A stretch of 7,277 nucleotides of DNA from Acidobacteriota bacterium (lineage in GTDB: Bacteria > Acidobacteriota > Terriglobia > Terriglobales > Acidobacteriaceae). The notes under the pieces were generated by a model, which ran no database searches, was not told where the DNA came from, and saw only the letters and a program-made list of their open reading frames with translations. Made by a program: the position numbers and the translations under genes. Positions 1 to 6,048 of this stretch are shown here, one piece after another. The stretch lies in NCBI GenBank assembly GCA_021805265.1, contig JAJZFR010000432.1, positions 1-7,277 of the forward strand, in the 5' to 3' direction. How positions within the stretch are numbered: the stretch's first letter is position 1; every line of letters begins with the position of its first letter.

Positions 1-601
1 CTTCGAGCATGGCCAGTTTGTTCAGTTGGTCCAGGCTCCATGTCACGCGATCCATCTCTCCGTAGTAGCCCGCTTCGAAGCGCAGCGAGTGGACCGGGTT
101 CGGATTCTGTTCGAGGAACTTGGCCAGTGCATTGCCGTCCAGGGAGGCCTCCGGCTGCACGTTCAACTTTGTGTCTGTCAGGATCGCGATCCGGGTGGGG
201 ATGCTCAGCTTTCCGTTCCCGCTGTGGAGAAAATTTTCAACATCCTGGCGCTCGAGCTGCATCTTGATAAACGAGCAGTTGACCGCGTCGAGCACGATCA
301 CCATCTCCATCGGAGGATGCGCGCCGGGCAGCGACAATCCGCCCTTCTGCATGGCCAGCAGCTTCTGGGGCACGTTGTTGTCGAGGATGTGAAAGTCAAA
401 TGGCTGGAGTTCCAGATCGGGCTTGCCCTTCGCGTCCGCGACGGTGATGTCCAGCAGGATGGAGTGCTGCGCATGCGCCGGTGTGGGAGCTGGCGGCGTA
501 TTCTGTGCCGCTGCAGCGAGGCCCGCGCCACCGCTGAGGATTACCGCAATCGCCGCCACGCTTGCTGCTGATTTTGTCCATTGCGCATGATCGTTCCACA
601 T
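1..601 (-). CDS. Secreted VWFA-related acidobacterial-domain protein, 3' end missing
   Basis: I translated this frame by hand: it is open from an ATG at 601 to the left edge, giving 200 residues with the C-terminus outside the window. Residues 1-10 are polar, about 11-31 are hydrophobic and Ala-rich, and an Ala-run followed by Gln-Asn gives a plausible signal-peptidase site near 30-33, so the product is probably exported. The segment from about 47 (SILLDITVADAKGKP, then PFDFHILDN at 67-75) is the typical opening of the VWFA-related Acidobacterial domain. The VWA core follows, with strand MVIVLDAVNC at 100-109 and a second strand ending LTDT at 141-144. The metal-site motif DxSxS is replaced by D105-A-V-N-C109. 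Aligned by hand, it is roughly 55% identical to the full-length neighbour at 751-1893, so the two are tandem paralogs. The start is supported by a purine-rich AAAAAGGGAG at 611-620. No molecular function is established for this family that I can apply; adhesion or protein-protein contact outside the membrane is a guess. Confidence 0.85.
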   Translation of the reverse strand, partial: MWNDHAQWTKSAASVAAIAVILSGGAGLAAAAQNTPPAPTPAHAQHSILLDITVADAKGKPDLELQPFDFHILDNNVPQKLLAMQKGGLSLPGAHPPMEMVIVLDAVNCSFIKMQLERQDVENFLHSGNGKLSIPTRIAILTDTKLNVQPEASLDGNALAKFLEQNPNPVHSLRFEAGYYGEMDRVTWSLDQLNKLAMLE

Positions 602-610
602 GATTTTCCA

Positions 611-620
611 CTCCCTTTTT
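611..620 (-). promoter_or_regulatory. Ribosome binding site of the truncated VWFA-related gene
   Basis: On the minus strand the bases read AAAAAGGGAG, with a nine-base spacer to the ATG at 601. This site decides the start of a reading frame whose stop lies outside the window. Confidence 0.6.
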
Positions 621-636
621 ATGCACTGACGATGCT

Positions 637-654
637 AGCAGAGTGCTGTCTGCT
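637..654 (-). other. Small perfect hairpin in the leader of the truncated VWFA gene
   Basis: AGCAGA and TCTGCT form a perfect six-base stem around a six-base loop, about 36 bases before the ATG at 601 and 17 bases before the ribosome binding site. It lies in the 149-base gap between the two VWFA genes. No T-run follows on either strand, so it is not an obvious terminator. It may be chance or a leader structure. I found no convincing promoter in this gap, so read-through from the upstream paralog is possible. Confidence 0.25.
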
Positions 655-750
655 TTCACCATTCGCTGTCGCTCACATAGTGTTCGACGCGCATTCCATC
701 GATTTACGATGTCTTTCGATTGAGCGCTGGTTGTTTGCCTTTTTGCGCTC

Positions 751-1893
751 TTATTTTGGCTGGCTGTAGTAGCCGGAGATGGCGCGCGTTTGAGTGTTGG
801 GACGGTTGACGCGGACGGCGATGGCGTGGAACTGGTCTGGTTTGGTTGAGGGCGGCGCGTTGTAGAGCAGGGTGTACCAGGAGTTTAGGTCAGAGAGGCA
901 GAGGTCGATTTCGCTGAGGATGTCTGTGCTGATGTCGAGGACGCGACCGCCGGTGTGGGTGGCTAAGACCTCAAGCATCAGGTTGGGCGAGCGAGCTTCG
1001 GTGTAGCGGGTGAGCGGTTTGACGTAGTCGAGATAGTAGAAGGGATTGACGCCGGGGACCGGGCCTCGGGGATCGATGGCGTCGAGGGTGATGCGCGCGG
1101 CGACCAACTCGTTGTTGAGTTGCACCACATTGCGAAAGATGCCTTTGAGGTAATAATCGCTGAGGTAATTGTCGCTTTGGTCAAGCGGAGGCCATCCGTG
1201 ACTGATCCAGAGGACGAGTTTTCGACCGGGACGGGCGGATTCGTAGATGGCCAGTTTGCTGACATTGCGAAGGCTCCACTCTTCGCGCTCCATCTCCCCT
1301 GCGTAGCCTGCGGCGTAGTGAAGCGTATGGACTGGATTGGGAGACTTCTCGATGGCTTTGGCGAGCGCATTGCCGTCCATGGAGGGCTTGGGTTGAATCT
1401 TCAACTCCGTATCCGTGAGCAGGATGATGGTAGTTGGCTGGTTGAGCCTGCCGCCATTGCGGAGGAGGTACAGCACGACGTTCTGGCGTTCGAGCTGCAT
1501 GCTTTGAAAGGTGCAGTTGACCGCGTCAAGGAGGATGATCAGTTCTGCCGGCGGGCGGGGCGATGCTGCGTTGATGCCCGCGTGCTGGATGACCAGCAGC
1601 TTCTGAGGCTCGCGATTGTCGAGCAGATTGAAATCGAAGGGATCGATGTTGGTAACCGGATTCCCGGCCTTGTCTGCGATTTGAACGTCGAGCAGAATGT
1701 GTGCCTTGACCTGCTCCGGTTGACGAGTCTTCAAGGGCCTGACGGGAAGATTCTGGATGGGGGTGGGCAGCGGTGGCGGAGCGGTCTGAGCGATTGCCAG
1801 CCACGGAACAAGGGACAGCAAAGTAAACAGCAGGAAGGTGGTCGAAGAGGTTCGAGGGCTGCGCGGCGGGTGAGTTGGCACGATTGTTGTCAC
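751..1893 (-). CDS. Secreted VWFA-related acidobacterial-domain protein
   Basis: The product has 380 residues from a GTG start at 1893. The next in-frame codon region upstream reaches a TGA without another ATG, GTG or TTG, and the ribosome binding site is weak (an AGG about ten bases upstream). An n-region with Arg at 11 and 14, a hydrophobic stretch at about 19-33 and the sequence LAIAQ at 32-36 indicate a cleavable signal peptide; a Pro-rich linker follows to about 60. The domain opens with AHILLDVQIADKAGNP (64-79) and PFDFNLLDN (85-93). The VWA core includes LIILLDAVNC (118-127), LLTDT (158-162), RKLVLWISHGWP (224-235) and ATHTGGRVLD (311-320). The end, from SWYTLLYNAPP (338-348) to RAISGYYS (370-377), is the standard C-terminal block of the VWFA-related Acidobacterial domain. 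The MIDAS motif is degenerate (D123-A-V-N-C127), as is common in this family. Its exact role is unknown; extracytoplasmic interaction is inferred. Confidence 0.9.
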   Translation of the reverse strand: MTTIVPTHPPRSPRTSSTTFLLFTLLSLVPWLAIAQTAPPPLPTPIQNLPVRPLKTRQPEQVKAHILLDVQIADKAGNPVTNIDPFDFNLLDNREPQKLLVIQHAGINAASPRPPAELIILLDAVNCTFQSMQLERQNVVLYLLRNGGRLNQPTTIILLTDTELKIQPKPSMDGNALAKAIEKSPNPVHTLHYAAGYAGEMEREEWSLRNVSKLAIYESARPGRKLVLWISHGWPPLDQSDNYLSDYYLKGIFRNVVQLNNELVAARITLDAIDPRGPVPGVNPFYYLDYVKPLTRYTEARSPNLMLEVLATHTGGRVLDISTDILSEIDLCLSDLNSWYTLLYNAPPSTKPDQFHAIAVRVNRPNTQTRAISGYYSQPK

Positions 1894-1931
1894 CGATATT
1901 GACCTGTCGGTTAAGCCGAATGATCACGCGA

Positions 1932-1962
1932 ATTTTAGCATTGAGGCACCGCTGCGGGGCAA
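1932..1962 (-). promoter_or_regulatory. Candidate promoter for the VWFA-related pair
   Basis: On the minus strand there is TTGCCC (1962-1957), a 19-base spacer and TAAAAT (1937-1932), a five-of-six match to a housekeeping -10. Transcription would start about 30 bases before the GTG at 1893. The spacer is longer than the optimal 17 and acidobacterial promoters are poorly defined, so this is tentative. The -35 element sits inside one arm of the hairpin at 1951-1982. Confidence 0.35.
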
Positions 1963-1982
1963 GCGCCGTCAGCCCCGGCAGC
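1951..1982 (-). terminator. GC-rich hairpin straddling the stop of the GDCCVxC gene
   Basis: GCTGCGGGGC at 1951-1960 pairs with GCCCCGGCAGC at 1972-1982 over ten base pairs with a single bulged G, leaving an 11-base loop that holds the TGA stop (1971-1969). It is a strong stem at the 3' end of the permease/GDCCVxC unit, where a terminator is expected. No T-run follows it on the minus strand, so it is not a classical intrinsic terminator. It could instead be a 3'-end stabiliser, or chance in GC-rich DNA. Confidence 0.4.
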
Positions 1983-2193
1983 AGGAGCGCTTCAGTTGAA
2001 TCGGCGGGCACTTGACCGACCCGTACGAACAGAACACGCAGCAGTCGCCCGCCTTCGGGCGCAGCACGGCCTTGCAGCCCGTGCACTCGTAGAAGAACTG
2101 ACAGGCATCGGTGGGCATGGTCTCGGTCGCCGCATGGCCACACGCGGGGCAGGTCAGGATCGATTGCAGCACGAGTTTCGAGGGGACCGCCAT
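1969..2193 (-). CDS. Small Cys-rich GDCCVxC-domain protein
   Basis: The protein has 74 residues, 11 of them Cys (15, 18, 31, 37, 40, 51, 52, 55, 62, 71, 72). It has a CPAC knuckle at 15-18, a MPTDACQFFYECTGCK segment at 26-41 with a second CxxC, and the hallmark RPKAGDCCVFCSYGSVKC at 45-62 followed by PPIQ. I recognise this as the family named for its GDCCVxC motif, in which some members are reported as selenoproteins with Sec replacing Cys; all positions here are Cys codons. Its function is not established. The paired thiols suggest metal binding or thiol chemistry in the cytoplasm, and there is no signal peptide. It starts 15 bases after the stop of the permease gene, with a modest GGAAG before the ATG, so the two are very probably co-transcribed. 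The KRSCCRG tail (68-74) extends past the usual end of the motif and adds a CC pair. Confidence 0.88.
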   Translation of the reverse strand: MAVPSKLVLQSILTCPACGHAATETMPTDACQFFYECTGCKAVLRPKAGDCCVFCSYGSVKCPPIQLKRSCCRG

Positions 2194-2208
2194 GGGCAGG
2201 ACGCTTCC

Positions 2209-2946
2209 TTATTGCAGGCTGGGCAGGACGGTCGAGTAACCGCAGAGAAAGAGAATGCCCAGGCCGCAGCTATAGATCGCGCCGCCCCAGATGAGCATCC
2301 GCGAGTAGATGGGGTTTTGCGCGGGCAGGCGAAAAATGCCCGTGAGCGAGGCCGTCATCAGTGTGTTCATCAGGATCAGGCCGCAGGCGAAGGCCACCAG
2401 TCCGAGCATGCCCTGGCTGGCGCCGCCAATCCGCGCGGCGAGAAAAAAGAGCATGAGCTGGCTGGGGGTCTCCGCGCCCACGCCGTGCAACATGCCGACC
2501 AGGAAGACAGCGCGTCCGTTGTACTTCCAGGCAAAGAGCGCGGGACGTTCGCAATCAGGCTGAAAGATCGAGAGCAGCTTCCACCGCAGCGTGCGGAAGA
2601 GATTGATCGCGGCTGCGTAGCGGCTCTGCATTCGGTGCGAATGGGGGTGGAAGATACCTGCAATGACGGCGACGCCGAGCAGGATGAGCGTGGCGCCGAT
2701 CAGCCGCTCGGTGAGCCGATCCAGCCACCCAGGCAGCGGAATGTGAAGCTGGATCACCAGCACCCCGAGGGCGACCACGGTGAGCGCGTGGCCGAGCGCA
2801 TAGAGCAGGCCCAGGCGCATGGCGCGCCAGCGGCTGCCCGGCATGGCTGTGATGTCGCCGATGGCGGCCAGGTGGTCGTAGTCGAAGCCATGACGCAGGC
2901 CGAGAACGAGACAGGCGGACAACGCCGCCTCCAGCTTCCAGTTCAC
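2209..2946 (-). CDS. Nickel/cobalt transporter-like membrane protein (NiCoT/NicO-like)
   Basis: The product has 245 residues from a GTG start at 2946. This start is preferred over the longer frame beginning at 3093 because AGGAG at 2958-2954 sits seven bases upstream and the hydrophobic first helix begins immediately after it. The signature LRHGFDYDHLAAIGD (17-31) in the first helix matches the RHAxDADH motif that binds metal in nickel/cobalt permeases. LGHALTVVALG (51-61) follows in the second helix, and GVGAETPSQLMLFFLAA (155-171) resembles the family's later GFDTxxE-type motif. Hydrophobic segments lie near 7-17, 45-66, 82-99, 147-171, 178-204 and 218-235, consistent with six or more membrane spans. 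A His cluster, FHPHSH (99-104), sits in the loop after the third segment and may bind metal. The likely role is inner-membrane transport of nickel or cobalt, but direction and substrate cannot be read from the sequence. A UreH/HupE-type metal permease is a related alternative. Confidence 0.78.
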   Translation of the reverse strand: MNWKLEAALSACLVLGLRHGFDYDHLAAIGDITAMPGSRWRAMRLGLLYALGHALTVVALGVLVIQLHIPLPGWLDRLTERLIGATLILLGVAVIAGIFHPHSHRMQSRYAAAINLFRTLRWKLLSIFQPDCERPALFAWKYNGRAVFLVGMLHGVGAETPSQLMLFFLAARIGGASQGMLGLVAFACGLILMNTLMTASLTGIFRLPAQNPIYSRMLIWGGAIYSCGLGILFLCGYSTVLPSLQ

Positions 2947-2953
2947 AGGGAAA

Positions 2954-2958
2954 CTCCT
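2954..2958 (-). promoter_or_regulatory. Ribosome binding site fixing the permease start
   Basis: Minus-strand AGGAG lies seven bases upstream of the GTG at 2946. It supports the 245-residue product over a 294-residue version whose extra N-terminus is Arg-rich, not family-like, and would run past the likely start of the divergent xseA. Confidence 0.65.
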
Positions 2959-2986
2959 GAATGGGCCGGGAACAGCGCCTCTCAGC

Positions 2987-3015
2987 ATCTTTCCATACCC
3001 GCGCGGGAAGGTCAA
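2987..3015 (-). promoter_or_regulatory. Candidate permease promoter with palindromic spacer
   Basis: On the minus strand there is TTGACC (3015-3010), a 17-base spacer and AAAGAT (2992-2987), placing a start site about 30 bases before the GTG. The -35 is a good match; the -10 keeps only the key second A and last T. The spacer contains the perfect ten-base palindrome CCCGCGCGGG (2998-3007), with weaker matching bases outside it, a position where an operator could act. Confidence 0.33.
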
Positions 3016-3074
3016 AAAGGCACCGCGACCGGCTCGCCGAAATCCCTTCGCCCGGAGGATTACACTACACTCAG

Positions 3075-4583
3075 GTGAACTTCGAGGGTACATCTTCGTC
3101 GCAGCTTGCGCTGGGCTTTGACTCCGACCGACGGCGCAGGCGCCTTGCGACGTGGCGGGTCAGCCAGCTCGTCGCCGAGGCGCGGGAGCTGGTCGAGGAG
3201 TCGCTCGGCGAGGTCTCGGTCGAGGGCGAGATTTCAAATCTCCGCCCCGCCTCCTCGGGTCATCTCTATTTCACCCTCAAGGACGCCGACGCGCAGCTTC
3301 CCGTGGTGCTCTTCCGCCGCCAGGCGCTGCTCCTGCGCTTCCGGCCCGAGGACGGGCTTCAGGTCCGCGCGCGGGGCAAGGTGAGCGTCTATGAGCAGCG
3401 CGGGCAACTCCAACTCGTCGCCGAAACGCTCGAGCCCGTCGGCGCCGGAAGCCTCCAACTCGCCTTCGAGCAGCTTCGCGACAGGCTCAAGGCGGAGGGG
3501 CTTTTCGAGGCCTCGCGCAAGCGCCCGCTGCCTGCCTTTCCACGCACGGTTGCCGTGATTACCTCGCCCACCGGCGCGGTCATTCGCGATTTTCTCAATA
3601 TCGTCTCGCGGCGTCACGCCGGCTTGAATGTGCTCGTCATTCCAGTCGCGGTGCAGGGGGACGGCGCGGCCAGCGAGATTGAAGCCGCGCTGCGGGCGGC
3701 GAATGATCTGAGCCTCGATCCACATCGGCCCGTCGATGCAATTGTGCTGGCGCGCGGCGGCGGCTCGCTCGAGGATATGGCCGCCTTCAACAGTGAGCGC
3801 GTAGCCCGCGCCATTGTGGCCTCCGCGCTGCCCGTGGTTTCGGCCATTGGTCACGAAACGGATTTCACCATTGCGGACTTTGTTGCCGACCTGCGCGCAC
3901 CCACCCCCTCAGCGGCAGCGGAGCTGATTACCGGCGCTCTGTTTGGCGTTGCGGAGCAGGTTGGCGAGCTGCGCCGGCGCCTCGATCGCGCAATTCGATT
4001 TCGGCTCCTCCAGGCTCGGCAGCAGTGGTCGCGCGTGCCGATCGCCCGCGTCGAGCAGCGCATGGCTGCCGCGCTCCATCGAAGACAGCAGAAGCTCGAC
4101 GACGCGACCGGGCGGCTCGACCAGGCCATGCGCCAGCGCGTTGGCCAGCATCGGGAGCTGCTCATGGCGCTCACCCAGCGGATTCTCCGTCAGGATCCGC
4201 GGCATCGGCTTGGCCACATCAAAGAGCGTCTTGCCAGCCTGCGTGTACAGCTGGACTCTGCGGCGGATCGAAGACTCCAGGCGACCGGATTTCGACTCGA
4301 TGCGGCGGAGAAGCGGTTGTTTCGCGCCGGGCCGACGCATCTTGCTGCGGCGCGATTCGAGCATGATTCGCTCCGGCTGAGGCTCGATGCGCTCTCCCCG
4401 CTGGCCGTGCTCGAGCGCGGCTATGCGCTGGTCGAGGATGAAGCGGGCGGAGTGGTGCGCGACGCGGCGCGCCTTGCCCCAGGGCAGAGACTGAAGACGC
4501 GCCTTGGGCGAGGGTCGTTCCAAAGCCAGGTTGGCGAGATTGTTTTGCATTCCGAAGAACCGGGGATGAACTCCGAGCGATGA
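3075..4583 (+). CDS. xseA: Exodeoxyribonuclease VII large subunit
   Basis: Catalytic subunit of exonuclease VII, which degrades single-stranded DNA from both ends in repair and recombination. From the GTG start the product has 502 residues, somewhat longer than the roughly 400-460 usual for XseA. An N-terminal OB-fold begins at WRVSQLV (27-33), with VEGEISN at 49-55 and HLYFTLKD at 63-70. The nuclease domain carries ITSPTGAVIRDFLN (162-175), VLARGGGSLEDM (224-235), GHETDFTIADFVADLRAPT (259-277) and PSAAAEL after it. A long Arg/Gln/Leu-rich helical region (about 290-435) fits the family's coiled coil, and SPLAVLERGYALV (441-453) is the conserved C-terminal block. The start is uncertain: GGAGG at 3054-3058 lies 16 bases upstream, further than ideal. 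An in-frame ATG at 2961 with AGGGA upstream would add 38 residues that do not look like XseA. No xseB for the small subunit lies nearby. The gene overlaps glmM by four bases. Confidence 0.95.
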   Translation: MNFEGTSSSQLALGFDSDRRRRRLATWRVSQLVAEARELVEESLGEVSVEGEISNLRPASSGHLYFTLKDADAQLPVVLFRRQALLLRFRPEDGLQVRARGKVSVYEQRGQLQLVAETLEPVGAGSLQLAFEQLRDRLKAEGLFEASRKRPLPAFPRTVAVITSPTGAVIRDFLNIVSRRHAGLNVLVIPVAVQGDGAASEIEAALRAANDLSLDPHRPVDAIVLARGGGSLEDMAAFNSERVARAIVASALPVVSAIGHETDFTIADFVADLRAPTPSAAAELITGALFGVAEQVGELRRRLDRAIRFRLLQARQQWSRVPIARVEQRMAAALHRRQQKLDDATGRLDQAMRQRVGQHRELLMALTQRILRQDPRHRLGHIKERLASLRVQLDSAADRRLQATGFRLDAAEKRLFRAGPTHLAAARFEHDSLRLRLDALSPLAVLERGYALVEDEAGGVVRDAARLAPGQRLKTRLGRGSFQSQVGEIVLHSEEPGMNSER

Positions 4584-5953
4584 GAAAGCTGTTTGGTACG
4601 GATGGAATTCGCGGGGTGGCTGGCGTCGCTCCGCTCGATGAAACGACGGTCTACGCAGTGGGGCTGGCTCTCGCCCATTCCTTGCGACCGCTGTCGATAA
4701 CCCCGCGCGTGGTGGCTGGGCGGGATACCCGCGAGTCCAGCGGGTGGATTCTTCAGATGCTGGCGGCGGGGCTGCGCTCGGGCGGCGCGGAACTCGTCTC
4801 TGCCGGCGTATTGCCCACGCCTGCGGTCGCGTACCTCACCCGGCGGCACGGCTTTCAGGCCGGCGTGGTGATTTCCGCCTCCCACAATCCCTGGCAGGAT
4901 AACGGCATCAAGCTCTTTGGCGGCGATGGATTCAAGCTCGCCGACGGGGTCGAGCTGGCCATCGAGGACGTTATCTTTCGTCATGCGATTACCGCCGTCG
5001 CGCCCCCGCTCGAAAGCCTGCCTGCGCTGATCGATGAGCCGAAGTATGCAGCGGAGTATCTCGGGTTTTTGAAGAGCCTTGTCCCAGGCCTGAGCCTCGC
5101 CGGCCAGCGCATCGTGGTCGATTGCGCTCACGGCGCGGCGACCGGCATAGCCCAGGAGTTATTCGGTGCCCTGCCCGGCAACCCGCCTGGCGGATTTGGC
5201 GGCGATCTCCTGCTGATCAACACCTCTCCCACGGGGAGGAATATCAACGACCACTGCGGGGCGCTCCATCCCGATGCCGTCGCCGCTGCCGTTGTCGAGC
5301 ACCGGGCCGACCTTGGGATTACCCTCGATGGCGACGCGGATCGCTGCCTCTTTGCCGGAGCGCGCAACAATGTCATGAACGGCGACGCGATTCTCCTGCT
5401 CTGCGCGCGGGATATGGCCTCGCGGGGGCTGTTGACCGGCAACCTGGTAGTCGCCACGACCATGTCGAACATGGGCCTCGAAGCGGCGCTCAGACGATCC
5501 GGCATCGCCATGCTGCGCGCCAATGTAGGCGACCGCTATGTGCTCGAGACCATGCAGCAGCACGACGCCGCGCTCGGCGGCGAGCAGTCCGGGCATCTTC
5601 TCTTTCCCCATCTCGCCACCACCGGCGATGGATTGCTCACCGCGCTGGTCGTGCTCGAGACCCTCGCCCGCAGCGCCAAGTCCATGGAAGCGCTCACCGA
5701 CGACCTGCGCGTCTATCCGCAGGTGATTGTCAATGTCAAGGTGCGCGAGAAGCTGCCGCTCCAGGGCTTTCCCGCCATTGCGGAGACCATTCGCCAGGCT
5801 GAGAGCGCGCTTGCCGGCACCGGGCGCGTCGTGATCCGTTACTCCGGCACCGAAGCCCTCGCGCGGGTGATGATCGAGGCGGAGAGCGAAGCCGCCATGC
5901 GTCTCCACGCCGAGGCGATTGCCGGGGCGATTCGCGCGGAGTTGGGGGCCTGA
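4580..5953 (+). CDS. glmM: Phosphoglucosamine mutase
   Basis: Converts glucosamine-6-phosphate to glucosamine-1-phosphate in the cytoplasm, feeding UDP-GlcNAc synthesis for peptidoglycan and lipopolysaccharide. The product is 457 residues, near the usual ~445-450. All four phosphohexomutase signatures are present: FGTDGIRG (5-12); the active-site serine loop ISASHNP with the phosphorylated Ser at 101; the metal-binding loop DGDADR (250-255), where many GlmM proteins have DGDGDR; the sugar-recognition motif GEQSGH (334-339); and the phosphate-binding RYSGTE (420-425). NINDHCGALHP (221-231) is the GlmM-type segment that separates it from plain phosphomannomutases. The ATG overlaps the xseA stop as ATGA, so translational coupling is likely and no separate promoter is expected. 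A short Pro/Gly stretch (199-208) before the third domain looks like a lineage-specific loop. Identification is secure; the gene is presumably essential. Confidence 0.96.
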   Translation: MRKLFGTDGIRGVAGVAPLDETTVYAVGLALAHSLRPLSITPRVVAGRDTRESSGWILQMLAAGLRSGGAELVSAGVLPTPAVAYLTRRHGFQAGVVISASHNPWQDNGIKLFGGDGFKLADGVELAIEDVIFRHAITAVAPPLESLPALIDEPKYAAEYLGFLKSLVPGLSLAGQRIVVDCAHGAATGIAQELFGALPGNPPGGFGGDLLLINTSPTGRNINDHCGALHPDAVAAAVVEHRADLGITLDGDADRCLFAGARNNVMNGDAILLLCARDMASRGLLTGNLVVATTMSNMGLEAALRRSGIAMLRANVGDRYVLETMQQHDAALGGEQSGHLLFPHLATTGDGLLTALVVLETLARSAKSMEALTDDLRVYPQVIVNVKVREKLPLQGFPAIAETIRQAESALAGTGRVVIRYSGTEALARVMIEAESEAAMRLHAEAIAGAIRAELGA

Positions 5954-6048
5954 CCGACGAGTCCGGCATGGCCACCGGATCACCGCGCCAGGCGACGTTT
6001 TATTCTGGAATTGTAGAGATCGAGTTATGCGGATTGGAGTAATTTTCG
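5954..6048. other. Gap between glmM and the fumarase gene
   Basis: The gap is AT-richer in its second half. A five-base stem TCCGG/CCGGA (5962-5979) is followed by mixed sequence rather than a T-run, so it is not a convincing terminator. I found no paired -35/-10 elements at accepted spacing. Whether the fumarase has its own promoter is open; the change of pathway suggests it might. Confidence 0.4.

Noticed and set aside
396..662. Minus-strand 88-codon frame starting before the truncated VWFA gene
   Set aside because: It is out of frame with the conserved VWFA-related protein, which starts at 601 behind a good ribosome binding site. The 88-codon product has no family features.
721..750. Inverted repeat GAGCGC/GCGCTC just after the stop of the full-length VWFA gene
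   Set aside because: There are only six pairs with an 18-base loop and no T-run on the minus strand, too weak to call a terminator.
581..769. 62-codon plus-strand frame in the gap between the VWFA genes
   Set aside because: It overlaps the ends of both minus-strand genes, has no ribosome binding site I can see, and resembles nothing I recognise despite some hydrophobic residues.
1120..1902. 260-codon plus-strand frame, with a similar 181-codon frame at 26-571
   Set aside because: Both are exact antisense shadows of the two VWFA paralogs. They resemble one another only because the sense genes are related.
1996..3078. 360-codon open frame on the plus strand
   Set aside because: It lies antisense to the permease and GDCCVxC genes, which carry recognisable family motifs. 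Its translation is Arg/Gln/His-rich without domains, typical of a shadow frame in GC-rich DNA.
5961..5980. Short inverted repeat after glmM as a possible terminator
   Set aside because: The five-pair stem is not followed by a T-run in the expected position, so transcription may well continue toward the fumarase gene.
5159..5983. 274-codon open frame on the minus strand
   Set aside because: It is antisense to glmM and its low-complexity His/Gly/Arg composition marks it as a shadow.
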